From Streptomyces sp. NBC_01775 (lineage in GTDB: Bacteria; Actinomycetota; Actinomycetes; Streptomycetales; Streptomycetaceae), in the NCBI RefSeq assembly GCF_035917675.1, contig NZ_CP109104.1, forward strand, positions 2,356,001-2,420,000: 64,000 bases of DNA. The letters run 5' to 3'. The translations under genes were made by a program, and so were the position numbers. The notes under the pieces were generated by a model. The model worked only from the letters and a program-made list of their open reading frames with translations, did not search any database and was not told the DNA's origin. This document shows, one piece after another, positions 32,392-41,624 of this stretch (position 1 is its first letter; each line of letters begins with the position of its first letter).

Positions 32392-33198
32392 GTGATCACC
32401 GCGACAAGCGCGGCCGACCTCGCCCCGACGACCTACGCCTTCGAGGTCGAAGCCCGGGACCTGCGGGTCCGGGCCGGGCGGACGACAGCCGTCGACGGAA
32501 TGGACCTGTCCCTGGGCACCGGTGTGCACGGGTTGCTTGGGCCCAACGGCGCCGGGAAGACGACCCTCATCAGGGCGCTGGCCACCGTGCTGGCCCCCTC
32601 CGGCGGGACGCTCGAACTGCTCGGGACCCCCTCGGGCGCTTACGGTCCGCAGCGCGAGGTGCGCCGCAGGGTCGGCTACCTGCCGCAGGACTTCGGGTAC
32701 TACCGGCGCTTCACCGTGCGGGAGTTCGTCGAGTACATGGCGTGGCTCAAGGAGGTGCCGCGCGCGGAGGTACCGGGCGCGGTGCAGCGCGCCGTCGAGC
32801 GGGTGGGGCTCGCGGACCGGGCCGACGACCGTCTCAAGACGCTGTCCGGCGGCATGGTGCGGCGGGCCGGGATCGCGCAGGCGATCGTCAACGACCCGCG
32901 CCTCGTCCTGCTCGACGAACCGACCGTCGGCCTCGACCCGGCGCAGCGCCTGCGCTTCCGTGAACTGCTCCAGGAGATGGGCACGGAGAGCTGCGTGGTC
33001 GTCTCCACGCACCTCGTCGAGGACGTCGCCGCCGCCTGCACGGACGTGATCTTGATGAACAGCGGGAAGCTGGTCTTCCAGGGCACCCCGGACAAGCTCG
33101 CCGCCGCGGGCCAGGGAGGGGCAGCCGGGGACAGCCCCATCGAGCGCGGCTACACCGCGCTGCTCTCGGGCGTCCCGGCGGAGCGGGGGACCTGGTGA
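32392..33198 (+). CDS. ABC transporter ATP-binding protein
   Basis: 268 residues from the GTG at 32392, with GAGGAGAG upstream. Motifs: Walker A GLLGPNGAGKTTLIRAL, Q-loop GYLPQDFGYY, signature LSGGMVRRAGIAQA, Walker B RLVLLDEPTVGLD and the switch His in VVVSTHLVEDV. It is of the export type (CcmA/DrrA group). The following gene starts inside its stop (GTGA) and encodes a membrane partner. Together with the sigma/anti-sigma pair upstream it forms one operon. Confidence 0.93.
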   Translation: MITATSAADLAPTTYAFEVEARDLRVRAGRTTAVDGMDLSLGTGVHGLLGPNGAGKTTLIRALATVLAPSGGTLELLGTPSGAYGPQREVRRRVGYLPQDFGYYRRFTVREFVEYMAWLKEVPRAEVPGAVQRAVERVGLADRADDRLKTLSGGMVRRAGIAQAIVNDPRLVLLDEPTVGLDPAQRLRFRELLQEMGTESCVVVSTHLVEDVAAACTDVILMNSGKLVFQGTPDKLAAAGQGGAAGDSPIERGYTALLSGVPAERGTW

Positions 33199-34586
33199 AC
33201 GGGCGCGTCCTCCGTATCGAACTGCGCCGCTCGGCGGCCCCGTGGGCGGCCCTGCTGACGCTGCTGGTGGGCCTGGCCTTCCTGCTGCTGCTGACCGGGC
33301 CCTGGGTCCATGGCAGCGTCGCGTGGACGCGGCAGTGGACCTCCGACGCCTGGTGGGAGCGCCATCTGATGTCCTTCCTGTGGCCGCTGGCGGTGGGCGC
33401 CGGGGCGCTGCACGGGCTGCGGGACCGCCGCTCGGGCACCCTCGAACTGCTGGCCACCACGCCCCGCCCCGCCCGGCACCGGGCGGGGGTCTCCGCCGGT
33501 GCCACGGCGCTGGGCCTCGTCCTGGCGTATCTGGCGCTGTTCGCCGTCGGCGCCGTACAGGTCGTCGCGGGCGGCGGCTGGACGCACGCCGGCTGGGTGC
33601 CGATCCTGGCGGTCGGCGCACTCGCCCTGCCCGCCGGCGCCGTGCTGGGCATCGGTGTGGGCCGCGCTCTCCCCTCCCCGCTGACGCCGCCCGCGCTGGT
33701 GGTGGCGACACTGGTGGGCTGCGTTCTCGCGGCGACGTCCGCCGAACCCGCCTCCAACGGTTCCGGCGTCCTGCCGCACCGGGTGGCGCTGCTCTTCCCG
33801 TCGCTGCCTCAGCTGCGGAGTGTCTTCGAGACCGTCGCGGGCCGGGCCAGTGCGGGCCAGGCCGTGTGGCTGACGGGGCTGGCCGTCACCGGGCTGTGGC
33901 TGGCCGCTGCCACGGCCCGGCGGGCCCGGCTGCTGGCCCTGGCGCCCGCCGCGTTGGCCGCCGCCGTCGCGCTTCCGCTGCTGCCGTCGGACGCGTCGCG
34001 CACCTACGTCGAGGACGCGAGCGCCGTCGAGCCGGTCTGCCAGGGGCAGGTGTGCGTGAGCCGGGTGCAGGAAAAGCAGCTCGACACCCTCGCGGGGCCG
34101 TCGCGGGAGGCCCTGCGGCTGCTCGCGGCGAAGCTGCCCGATCTGCCCGGACGGCCGGACAAGGTACGCGAGTACACGAAGACATGGCCGCCCGTCACAG
34201 CCGCGGAGCGCAAGCCGGACAGGCTGCAACTGGGCTACGACGACCGGTCGTTCGACGGCGTCAAGGGCAAGGAGCTGACGCGGTCACTGCTCGCGGGGGC
34301 CGGTACGCCCCCCTGCCCCGACGACCCGGACGGCGGGGAGGGAGCCTGGACCCGGGACGTGGCGGCGCGTACGGCCACGGCCGCCTGGTTCCTCGGCGAG
34401 GTGAAGCCGCTGCCCGGCAGCTTGAGGATCGACGCCAAGGCGCTGCCCGCGGCGCGAGACACCCTCCGGGAGCTGCGGGCGCTGCCCGAGACCGAGCAGC
34501 GCGAGCGGATCACGGCTTTCCGCAGCGCTTCCCGGAGCTGCGAGGGCGACCTGCTGAACACGCTGCGCGGCGGGGGTGAGCGATGA
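33195..34586 (+). CDS. ABC transporter permease-like membrane protein with extracytoplasmic domain
   Basis: 463 residues; GTG start overlapping the ATPase stop. Six or so hydrophobic helices occupy roughly 15-265 (AALLTLLVGLAFLLLLTGPW, LLALAPAALAAAVALPLLPS). A soluble ~190-residue C-terminal region follows, with a Cys pair (VCQGQVC) and further cysteines (PPCPDD, RSCEGD), which could form disulfides outside the membrane. It is paired with the ABC ATPase. The cargo is unknown. The sequence is not close to a named permease family that I recognise. Confidence 0.72.
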   Translation: MNGRVLRIELRRSAAPWAALLTLLVGLAFLLLLTGPWVHGSVAWTRQWTSDAWWERHLMSFLWPLAVGAGALHGLRDRRSGTLELLATTPRPARHRAGVSAGATALGLVLAYLALFAVGAVQVVAGGGWTHAGWVPILAVGALALPAGAVLGIGVGRALPSPLTPPALVVATLVGCVLAATSAEPASNGSGVLPHRVALLFPSLPQLRSVFETVAGRASAGQAVWLTGLAVTGLWLAAATARRARLLALAPAALAAAVALPLLPSDASRTYVEDASAVEPVCQGQVCVSRVQEKQLDTLAGPSREALRLLAAKLPDLPGRPDKVREYTKTWPPVTAAERKPDRLQLGYDDRSFDGVKGKELTRSLLAGAGTPPCPDDPDGGEGAWTRDVAARTATAAWFLGEVKPLPGSLRIDAKALPAARDTLRELRALPETEQRERITAFRSASRSCEGDLLNTLRGGGER

Positions 34587-35161
34587 GGTGGCTGGCCCTG
34601 TACGCCCGCTCCCGTCAGGTGCCGGTCTCCGTCCTCGCGGCCCTGCTGGCGGCGGCGGCCGTGGGCGCGTGCGCTCTCGCGGCGGCCGACGGCGGACCGC
34701 TGGACCCCCGCTTCGGCGTGCTGCTGCCCGGCGTCGTGGTGGCCGGGACCGCGAGGGGTCTGACCGGCCAGGACCCGGAACTGGACCGTACGGCCACGCT
34801 GCGCTGGGCTCCCCGGCGGGCCGCGCACGTGCTGCTGATCGCCGCGCTGGGAACCGCTGTTCTCGCTGCCGCGCGCGCCGGGTCCCAAGGGCCCGTCGCC
34901 GTCGGGGCGGCGTTCCGGGACGCGACGGGCCTGGCCGGGCTCGCCGCGGTCGGCGCGGCGCTCGGCGAGGGGCGCTTCGCGTGGGCGCTGCCGCTGGCCT
35001 GGACGGCGGTGGCCCTGTCGGTGCCACCGGGTGACGGGACGCCGGCACAGGTGCTGGCGTGGATGCTCCAGCCGCCGTCGACCACGGCCGCGACGTGCAC
35101 GTCCCTCGTCCTGGCCTGCGCGGGGACCGCGGCGTACGCGCTGGGCGTACGGCGCCGCTGA
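34583..35161 (+). CDS. Small membrane protein, second permease subunit candidate
   Basis: 192 residues starting at an ATG overlapping the previous stop (ATGA). About five hydrophobic segments are seen (VSVLAALLAAAAVGACALAA, FGVLLPGVVVAGTARGLTGQ, VLLIAALGTAVLAAARAG). There is no recognised domain. Position and coupling make it the last member of the sigma/anti-sigma/ABC operon and a likely membrane partner of the preceding protein. Confidence 0.65.
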   Translation: MRWLALYARSRQVPVSVLAALLAAAAVGACALAAADGGPLDPRFGVLLPGVVVAGTARGLTGQDPELDRTATLRWAPRRAAHVLLIAALGTAVLAAARAGSQGPVAVGAAFRDATGLAGLAAVGAALGEGRFAWALPLAWTAVALSVPPGDGTPAQVLAWMLQPPSTTAATCTSLVLACAGTAAYALGVRRR

Positions 35162-35262
35162 CCGGTCCGCGGGAGGTGTTCGGGGCGGCGCTACGCTGCC
35201 GTACCGGGACCGGGGGCCATCACGGCACTGCCCGGCCGACGGCGGCGCCGCCCGGCCACTCC

Positions 35263-35291
35263 TTGCATAGTGATTCGCGGCTCCGTATACA
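35263..35291 (+). promoter_or_regulatory. argF promoter with an operator-like motif
   Basis: TTGCAT (35263-35268), 17 bp, TATACA (35286-35291) is an excellent sigma-70 promoter 58 bp upstream of argF. The -35 overlaps TGCATAGTGATTCGC (35264-35278), nearly repeated upstream of the permease at 36381-36395. This may be an ArgR ARG box. Confidence 0.7.
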
Positions 35292-35349
35292 ATTCCAGGC
35301 CAGGACAGGAGCAGGAACCGTCCACGCAGCGAGCTAGGAGCCGACAGAC

Positions 35350-36360
35350 ATGGCAGCAGACCTGAAGGGCCGCCACTTTCTCAAGGAGCTGGACTTCACC
35401 CCCGAGGAGTTCCGCGGCCTGATCTCGCTCGCGGCCGAGCTGAAGGCCGAGAAGCGCGCGGGCACCGAGCGGCAGCGACTGGCGGGCCGCAACATCGCGC
35501 TGATCTTCGAGAAGTCCTCGACCCGCACCCGCTGCTCCTTCGAGGTGGCCGCCGCCGACCAGGGCGCCCACACCACCTACCTCGACCCCGCCGGCTCCCA
35601 CATAGGACTCAAGGAGTCGGCCAAGGACACCGCGCGGGTGCTCGGGCGGATGTATGAGGGCATCCAGTACCGGGGCAGCGGCCAGGAGATCGCCGAGGAG
35701 CTGGCGGAGCACGCCGGGGTGCCGGTCTTCAACGGCCTGACCGACGAGTGGCACCCCACCCAGATGCTGGCCGACGTGCTGACCATGACCGAGCACGCGC
35801 CAGGCGGACCCGCGACGCCGCTGGAGGAGATCTCGTACGCCTACCTCGGCGACGCCCGCTACAACATGGGCAACTCCTACCTGGTCACCGGCGCGCTGCT
35901 GGGCATGGACGTGCGCATCGTCGCCCCCCGCTCGCTGTGGCCCGAGAAATGGATCATCGCCCGGGCGCACGAGCTGGCCGAGCGGACCGGCGCCCGGATC
36001 ACGCTGACCGAGCAGGTCGAGGAGGGCGTGCGCGGCGCCGACTTCGTGGCGACCGACGTATGGGTCTCCATGGGCGAGCCCAAGGACGTGTGGGAGGAGC
36101 GCATCAAGCTGCTGCGCCCGTACGCGGTGACGATGGACGTGCTGCGCGCGACGGGCAAGCCGGACGTGCGCTTCCTGCACTGTCTGCCCGCCTTCCACGA
36201 CCTGGGCACGATCGTGGGCCGGGAGATCTACGACGAGCACGGGCTGACCTCGCTGGAGGTCAGCGACGAGGTCTTCGAGTCGGCGCACTCGGTGGTCTTC
36301 GACGAGGCGGAGAACCGGCTGCACACCATCAAGGCCGTCCTGGTCGCGACACTGGGCTGA
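35350..36360 (+). CDS. argF: Ornithine carbamoyltransferase
   Basis: 336 residues with the carbamoyl-phosphate loop [28 protein letters not shown], the ornithine-side segment [10 protein letters not shown] and the catalytic [12 protein letters not shown] lies 9 bp upstream of the ATG. It forms citrulline from ornithine and carbamoyl phosphate. It could be anabolic (argF) or, given an arginine deiminase gene 10 kb away, the catabolic partner (arcB); the sequence alone does not decide. The promoter carries a motif shared with the permease downstream. Confidence 0.93.
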   Translation: MAADLKGRHFLKELDFTPEEFRGLISLAAELKAEKRAGTERQRLAGRNIALIFEKSSTRTRCSFEVAAADQGAHTTYLDPAGSHIGLKESAKDTARVLGRMYEGIQYRGSGQEIAEELAEHAGVPVFNGLTDEWHPTQMLADVLTMTEHAPGGPATPLEEISYAYLGDARYNMGNSYLVTGALLGMDVRIVAPRSLWPEKWIIARAHELAERTGARITLTEQVEEGVRGADFVATDVWVSMGEPKDVWEERIKLLRPYAVTMDVLRATGKPDVRFLHCLPAFHDLGTIVGREIYDEHGLTSLEVSDEVFESAHSVVFDEAENRLHTIKAVLVATLG

Positions 36361-36380
36361 GGCCGAGCGGGTGCCGTGTG

Positions 36381-36430
36381 TGCATAGTCATACGCATATA
36401 TGCGGATGCATGCATAAACGGCGGTACGAT
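36381..36430 (+). promoter_or_regulatory. AT-rich promoter/operator upstream of the permease gene
   Basis: TGCATAGTCATACGC at 36381-36395 matches 13 of 15 bases of the argF promoter motif. TGCATGCATAA follows, and a possible -10 TACGAT lies at 36425-36430. It is strikingly AT-rich for this sequence and lies just upstream of a terminator hairpin. Confidence 0.6.
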
Positions 36431-36445
36431 GGAGGAAGCCTCGAA

Positions 36446-36479
36446 GGGTCCGGGCGGCAGCAGCCCGGACCCTTTCTTT
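36446..36479 (+). terminator. Rho-independent terminator or attenuator
   Basis: GGGTCCGGGC (36446-36455), a 7-nt loop, GCCCGGACCC (36463-36472), then TTTCTTT. It is a textbook intrinsic terminator. It lies after argF but downstream of the AT-rich promoter-like region and 40 bp before the permease start, so it may also act on the permease leader. Confidence 0.88.
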
Positions 36480-36519
36480 GCGCCCACCCCACACCCCCGC
36501 ACCACCCTGGAATCCCTCC

Positions 36520-37965
36520 ATGCCCCGCTCCGGCCTGCGCGTCAAGTCCCCCGATCTCCTGGTGGCCGAGTCCGGCGCCGACCGTGAGGGCCACGGCCTC
36601 CGGCGCACCATCGGTCCCTTCCAGCTCGTCTGCTTCGGCATCGGGGCGATCGTCGGCACCGGCATCTTCGTCGGCCTGTCCGACACCGTGGCCGAGGCGG
36701 GGCCCGCGGTCATCGTCTCGTTCATCCTGGCGACGCTGACCTGCGTGTTCACCGCCTTCTCCTTCGCGGAGCTGGGCGGCGCCATCCCCGTGTCCGGCAG
36801 CTCGTACTCCTACGCCTACGCCACCCTCGGCGAGCGCGCCGCCTTCCTCGTCGGCTGGTGCCTGCTGCTGGAGTACGGCGTCTCGGTCTCGGCGGTCTCC
36901 ATCGGCTGGGGGCAGTACCTCAACGAACTGCTGGAGAACACCGTCGGCTGGCACATCCCGGCGGCCCTCGCCGACGCACCCGGCCACGGCGGCGTCGTCA
37001 ACGTGCCGGCCGTGATCGTGATGCTGCTCGCCGCCGCCTTGCTGGTGCGGGGCGTACGGGAGAGCGCGCGGGCCACGGCTGCCATGGCCGTCATCAAGGT
37101 CGGCATCCTCGTGCTGTTCTGCGCGATCGCCTTCACCGCCTACGACGCGGGCAACCTCTCCCCCTTCGCGCCCGAGGGCATCGGCGGGATCGGCGCTGGC
37201 GCATCACTGGCGTTCTTCTCCTTCATCGGCTTCGACGCCATCTCGACCGCCGGCGAAGAGGTCAAGAACCCGCGCAAGAACATCCCCCTCGCCATCTTGA
37301 TCACCATCGGCTGTGTCGCGCTGCTCTACTGCCTGGTGTCGGTCGCGGCACTGGGGTCGATGCCCTGGGAGCAGATCGGCGGCAAGCCCGCGGCGCTCTC
37401 GCTGATCGTCAACCACGCCACCGGATCCACCTTCGGCTCCTCCGTCATCGCCGTGGGCGCCGTGGTGGCCATCGCCTCGGTGGTGCTGGCCGTGATGTAC
37501 GGGCAGACGCGGATCCTGATGTCGATGTCGCGGGACGGGCTGGTGCCACAGGTGTTCGAGCGCGTCTCGCCGAAGACCTCGACCCCGGTCGCGAACACCT
37601 GGATCGTCAGCCTCGTCTTCGCCGTACCGGCCGCCGTGGTGCCGCTGGACGTGGTGCTGGACATGACGGTGATCGGAACGCTGGCGGTCATGGCCGTGGT
37701 CAACATCTGCGTGATCGCCCTGCGCCGCTCCCGCCCAGGTCTCCAGCGCCGGTTCCGGGTGCCTCTCTACCCGGTGGCACCGCTGCTGGGCGTGGCCTTC
37801 AGCCTGTATCTGATGTACGGGCTGCCGCTGGTCACCTGGCTCCAGTTCGGGGTCTTCCTGGTGATCGGGGCGCTGGTGTACGCGCTCTACGGGCGCCGCC
37901 GCTCGCGGCTGGCAGCCGCCGGCGAGCACGCGCCGGAGCCGGTCACTCCTCGGGCCCGAGGGTGA
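36520..37965 (+). CDS. APC-family amino-acid permease
   Basis: 481 residues from the ATG at 36520. Twelve or so helices are present, with the first reading GPFQLVCFGIGAIVGTGIFV, the classic GAIVGTGIF APC motif. SFIGFDAISTAGEEVKNPRK is characteristic of the cationic amino-acid transporter branch (CAT/YfnA). It imports or exchanges an amino acid, plausibly a basic one, since the upstream motif is shared with argF. Its 3' end overlaps the convergent HATPase gene by 23 bp. Confidence 0.9.
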   Translation: MPRSGLRVKSPDLLVAESGADREGHGLRRTIGPFQLVCFGIGAIVGTGIFVGLSDTVAEAGPAVIVSFILATLTCVFTAFSFAELGGAIPVSGSSYSYAYATLGERAAFLVGWCLLLEYGVSVSAVSIGWGQYLNELLENTVGWHIPAALADAPGHGGVVNVPAVIVMLLAAALLVRGVRESARATAAMAVIKVGILVLFCAIAFTAYDAGNLSPFAPEGIGGIGAGASLAFFSFIGFDAISTAGEEVKNPRKNIPLAILITIGCVALLYCLVSVAALGSMPWEQIGGKPAALSLIVNHATGSTFGSSVIAVGAVVAIASVVLAVMYGQTRILMSMSRDGLVPQVFERVSPKTSTPVANTWIVSLVFAVPAAVVPLDVVLDMTVIGTLAVMAVVNICVIALRRSRPGLQRRFRVPLYPVAPLLGVAFSLYLMYGLPLVTWLQFGVFLVIGALVYALYGRRRSRLAAAGEHAPEPVTPRARG

Positions 37966-38551
37966 ACCAGACCGTCTTGCCCTCGCTGGTGGTCGTGCTG
38001 CCGCACGAGGCGCTGAGGCTGCGGATCAGCAGCAGCCCGCGTCCGTCCTCGGCCACGTTCTCCGGGCGGAGCGAGTCCGGGGCCCCGGCCGGCTGCCCGG
38101 AGTGCCCGGCCCCCTCGGAGTGCCCGGCTCCCCCGGGGTTCCCGGCTCCCCCGGCCGCCCCGTGATGCCCGGCTTCGGCTTCCCAGGCCTCCTCGTAACG
38201 CTCGGCCTCCCGGGCTCCCGCGTCCTCTTCGTGCGGCGGAGGCACCGGGGCCTCCTCGGGGGTCTCCGCCGGCAGGCCCGAGACGGGGCGCGGATCGCGG
38301 TCGCGGACCTCGACCAGCAGACCGTCACCCTTCTCGGCGACCGTCAGTGACACGGTGGCGTCGTCGGACGTGTGCTCGACGGCGTTGGTGACCAGCTCGC
38401 AGACCAGCAGTTCGGCGGTCTCCCGGTCGACGTGCGAGCGCAGCTCGTTCAGCGCGGTACGTACGACGGCACGTGCGATGGGCGCCGCAGGCGGTGAGTG
38501 CGGCAGCTCGATGTGCCAGGAAGTGTTATTCGCTGCGCGCGCTGCGTCCAT
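37943..38551 (-). CDS. HATPase-domain regulator (RsbW-like) with Gly-rich insertion
   Basis: 202 residues. The serine-kinase-type GHKL fold is split: N-box ELLVCELVTNAVEHT (about 63-77), then G1-like VEVRDRDPRP. A ~75-residue low-complexity stretch with GAGNPGGAGHSEGAGH units follows, then GRGLLLIRSLSASCG. Streptomyces have many such stand-alone ATP-binding proteins, which act as anti-sigma factors or partner-switch kinases. The disorder-rich insert in the middle of the fold is unusual. It is co-directional with and 31 bp downstream of the glutamate decarboxylase gene. Confidence 0.8.
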   Translation of the reverse strand: MDAARAANNTSWHIELPHSPPAAPIARAVVRTALNELRSHVDRETAELLVCELVTNAVEHTSDDATVSLTVAEKGDGLLVEVRDRDPRPVSGLPAETPEEAPVPPPHEEDAGAREAERYEEAWEAEAGHHGAAGGAGNPGGAGHSEGAGHSGQPAGAPDSLRPENVAEDGRGLLLIRSLSASCGSTTTSEGKTVWFTLGPEE

Positions 38552-38555
38552 GGCC

Positions 38556-38591
38556 GCTGTCCGTTCAGTGGTGGCTGTCCGTTCAGTGGTG
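38556..38591. repeat. Exact 18-bp duplication spanning the glutamate decarboxylase stop
   Basis: GCTGTCCGTTCAGTGGTG occurs at 38556-38573 and 38574-38591 with no mismatch. The minus-strand stop (TCA at 38583-38585) is duplicated in frame at 38565-38567. Confidence 0.92.
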
Positions 38592-39962
38592 AAAGGCGCT
38601 CTGGGTACCGGGGCCGGTCTCGCCCTTGGCCAGGCGGTCGACGCAGCTCTCGATGTCCCGGGCCAGCAGCGTCAGCTTGTCGTAGCCGATGCCGTGCCGC
38701 ACGAGGACGCGCTGGATGACGGTTCCGTCCCGGTCGGCGGGCAGCGGGTAGGCGGGGACCTGCCAGCCGCGCCGCCCGAGCTGGTCGGTCAGCTCGTAGA
38801 GGGTGAACCCGGCGGCTCCCGGGTCCTTCAGCGTCCAGGAGACCGCCGGCAGCGCGCCCCGGCCGTCGTAGACCAGGCGGAACGGCTCCATTCGGACGAC
38901 CCGCTCCCCCAGGGCCCGCGCCGAGAGCGCGGCGGCCTCGTAGATCTTGCGGTAGCCCTCGCGGCCGTAGCGCAGCAGGGAGTAGTACTGCGCGACGACC
39001 TGACCGCCGGGCCGGGAGAAGTTCAGGGCGAAGGTGGGCATGTCGCCGCCGAGGTAGTCGACCCGGAAGATCAGCTCCTCCGGCAGGTGCTCAGCGGTGC
39101 GCCACACCGCCCAGCCGACGCCCAATGGCGCCATTCCGTACTTGTGGCCCGAGGCGTTGATGGAGACGACACGCTCGACGGCGAAGTCCCAGACCAGGGA
39201 GGGCTGGAGAAAGGGCGCGACGAATCCGCCGCTGGCCGCGTCCACATGCACGGGAATGTCCAGCCCCGTGTCGCTGTGCAGCGCGTCGAGTTCCGCCGCG
39301 ATTTCCTGCACCGGTTCGTAGTCACAGGTGAAGGTGACGCCGAGAATGGCGACGACCCCGATGGTGTTCTCGTCGACGTATTCCCGCAACTGGTGCGGGC
39401 GCAGCCCCGTCGCGCCCTCTTCCAGCGGGATCTGACGCAGTTCCACGTCGAAATAGCGGGCGAATTTCTCCCAGCACACCTGCACCGGTCCGCAGACGAG
39501 ATTGGGGCGGCCTGCCGGTTTCCCAGCCGCCGCACGGGCCGCGCGCCAGCGGAACTTGAGCGCGAGCCCGCACAGCATGGCGGCCTCGCTGGAGCCCGTG
39601 GTGGAGCAGCCCATCGTGGCGGCACCCTCCGGGGAGTGCCACAGGTCGGCGAGGATGTGGACGCAGCGGGACTCGATCTCGGCCGTCTGCGGGTACTCGT
39701 CCTTGTCGACCAGATTCTTCGGCAGGCACTCGTCCATGAGGTCATGCACCTCGGCTTCCGCCCAGGTGGTGCAGAACGTGGCGAGGTTCTGCGCCGAGTT
39801 GCCGTCGAGGGCCAGTTCGTCGTGAATGAGGGCGCGCACGGCCCTGGGTGAAGACTGCTCCTCGGGGATGCGGTGTTTGGCGAGCCGCTTTTCGCTGATC
39901 GGCATGGAGTAGAAGTCGTCGAACTGCTCCGAGTGCGCGGCGGACACCGAATGTACGGCCAT
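38583..39962 (-). CDS. Glutamate decarboxylase
   Basis: 459-residue PLP enzyme. Family signatures: LPKNLVDKDEYPQTAEIESR, MGCSTTGSSEAAMLCGLALK, HVDAASGGFVAPFL and the PLP-Lys motif VSINASGHKYG (Lys near 274). LGGDMPTFALNFSRPGGQVV near the C-terminal third is typical of GadA/B. It converts glutamate to GABA and CO2, consuming a proton, and is used in acid tolerance or GABA metabolism. No glutamate/GABA antiporter is adjacent; the APC permease downstream is convergent. A single gene followed by the HATPase gene. Confidence 0.94.
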   Translation of the reverse strand: MAVHSVSAAHSEQFDDFYSMPISEKRLAKHRIPEEQSSPRAVRALIHDELALDGNSAQNLATFCTTWAEAEVHDLMDECLPKNLVDKDEYPQTAEIESRCVHILADLWHSPEGAATMGCSTTGSSEAAMLCGLALKFRWRAARAAAGKPAGRPNLVCGPVQVCWEKFARYFDVELRQIPLEEGATGLRPHQLREYVDENTIGVVAILGVTFTCDYEPVQEIAAELDALHSDTGLDIPVHVDAASGGFVAPFLQPSLVWDFAVERVVSINASGHKYGMAPLGVGWAVWRTAEHLPEELIFRVDYLGGDMPTFALNFSRPGGQVVAQYYSLLRYGREGYRKIYEAAALSARALGERVVRMEPFRLVYDGRGALPAVSWTLKDPGAAGFTLYELTDQLGRRGWQVPAYPLPADRDGTVIQRVLVRHGIGYDKLTLLARDIESCVDRLAKGETGPGTQSAFHH

Positions 39963-40141
39963 TTTCCGTCCTGTTCTGAGCGGAATTCTGCGGCGGTGCT
40001 GCCGTCACCCTAGGAGCCCTCGAGGGCCCGGCTTTCCAGGCGCGGGGCGCCGATCGGGTGAGGACGGCCGCACCACGCAGGGCCGCGCGCGCCGGCGTGA
40101 CGTCCGCGTCCGTGCAGGGGGGCCGGGACGTCACGCCGGAG

Positions 40142-41362
40142 CTAGGGAGCGTTGCCCCCGGAGCCCTCGGAACCCTCGGAAGGGCTCTCGGGAAGCCCCT
40201 CGAGGGGATCCTCGGGAAGGCTCTCCATGGCGTCCGGACGGCCCCTGCGGGCCAGCTCCTCGCGGGTCAGCCGGTCCAGGTCCGCCATTCGGGCCTGGAA
40301 CTCGGGGTCGTCCTCCCCCTCGTCCGCCGCTGAGTTCTCGCCGTCCTCGCCATCCTCGCCGTTCTCGCCCAGGAGCCCCCGGGCACGCAGCCGCTCGTCC
40401 TGGACGCCGGAGGGCGGCTCGGGGTCGAAGTCCGAGGGACGGGGCGGCTCGGGGCCGTCGGGGCCGATACGGATGAGACGCTCGACGCGTACGAGCCTCA
40501 GATGGCGCCCCGAGAAGCGCAGCTCCACGCCGCGCTCCTCGTCGAGCAGGTCGGCGGCCTCCTTGTAGGCGGCGCGGGTGGCCTCGTCCAGGCCGCGCAT
40601 CGCCGGCTGGAGGACGCGCAGGCTCATGGTGAGCGCGTCACGGGCGGTCTGCGGGCTGGTGCCGTCACCGGTCTCGGGCCGCCAGGCGCCGTGCTCCTCC
40701 TCCGCGAACAAGAAGGCGGGCGGCAGCAGGACGCCGCCCGGGTGGGCGGCGGCGGCGCGCTTCGCGTCGGCACGGACGGCTTCGCCGTCGCCCTCCCTGT
40801 GGGCCAGCGCGAGCAGTTCGGTCTTGAAGAGGGCTTCGGAGAGCCCGGTGGGGACGGCCGTGTCGAGGACGAACCCTTCGGTACGGTCGGGCAGTTCGTG
40901 CGCGGCACCGGGGCGCGCCGGGTCGGGGTCCGAGGGGCGGGGCGGCTCGGGCCCGTCGGGGCCCATGCGGAGGAAGTTCTCGGCGCGCACGACGCGGTGG
41001 CGCTCACCGAGGACGGTCAGCTCGTCGAGGACCTCCCAGTCCAGGCGCTCGGCGGCACCCAGGAAGGCGTCCCGCGCCGTCTCGTCCCCCGCCTCGTCCG
41101 CCTGGTGGGCGCGCTGCCGGAAATGGGAGCCCATCCCGTCCCGCGCGCTTTGCGGGGTGGGCGAGCCGAAGTACCGGTGCAGCCGCCAGCCGCCCTGCTC
41201 CAGCTCCTGGGCCACGCCGAAGACGGGGCTGTATCCCACGAGCACGGGGTAGCGCCCCCGCGCCTGCCACGCTTCCTCGTCCGCCATCGCGGCGACCGGC
41301 TCCTCCGTGGGCGCCACCCTGATCGCCCGGTACGCCGGCACGTCGTCACTGTCGCCATGCAT
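40142..41362 (-). CDS. DUF5954-family protein with internal duplication
   Basis: 406 residues from the ATG at 41362. Two similar halves each end in a near-identical segment: ENFLRMGPDGPEPPRPSDPD and ERLIRIGPDGPEPPRPSDFD. Each is preceded by a region on flagging aromatic residues (GGWRLHRYFGSP; EHGAWRPETGDG). It is soluble and acidic at the C-terminus (GENGEDGEDGENSAADEGED). This matches what I recall as Streptomyces DUF5954; no function is known. It stands alone between glutamate decarboxylase and another unknown gene. Confidence 0.72.
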   Translation of the reverse strand: MHGDSDDVPAYRAIRVAPTEEPVAAMADEEAWQARGRYPVLVGYSPVFGVAQELEQGGWRLHRYFGSPTPQSARDGMGSHFRQRAHQADEAGDETARDAFLGAAERLDWEVLDELTVLGERHRVVRAENFLRMGPDGPEPPRPSDPDPARPGAAHELPDRTEGFVLDTAVPTGLSEALFKTELLALAHREGDGEAVRADAKRAAAAHPGGVLLPPAFLFAEEEHGAWRPETGDGTSPQTARDALTMSLRVLQPAMRGLDEATRAAYKEAADLLDEERGVELRFSGRHLRLVRVERLIRIGPDGPEPPRPSDFDPEPPSGVQDERLRARGLLGENGEDGEDGENSAADEGEDDPEFQARMADLDRLTREELARRGRPDAMESLPEDPLEGLPESPSEGSEGSGGNAP

Positions 41363-41624
41363 CCCGCAAGTATGCGCCCGACTACCGTGCGTTCGGGGGG
41401 AGTTGGGATTTCCCGCCCGCAGGAGGAGGGGGCGGACACATGTGCGCTCAGGGGGTGGCCCGCGCGGGGATGCGGCCTCGCGTGCGGGTGCGGGTGCGGC
41501 CTCGTACGTGGAGGCCGGTCTCGTGGTCGCGCGGACGGCGCCTCCGGGGGGCTCGGGTGGGGGCTCCGACACGCGGAGGGCCACCCACCCCGTCGACCCG
41601 CCCAGACACTTCCAACTCACAGCA

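Noticed and set aside
24519..37965. Arginine deiminase, ornithine carbamoyltransferase and permease as one arc operon
   Set aside because: Arginine deiminase is separated from the other two by about 9.6 kb containing terminators, opposite-strand genes and debris; no carbamate kinase gene is present.
38355..39851. Plus-strand open frame opposite glutamate decarboxylase
   Set aside because: Antisense shadow; the decarboxylase has all PLP-enzyme motifs.
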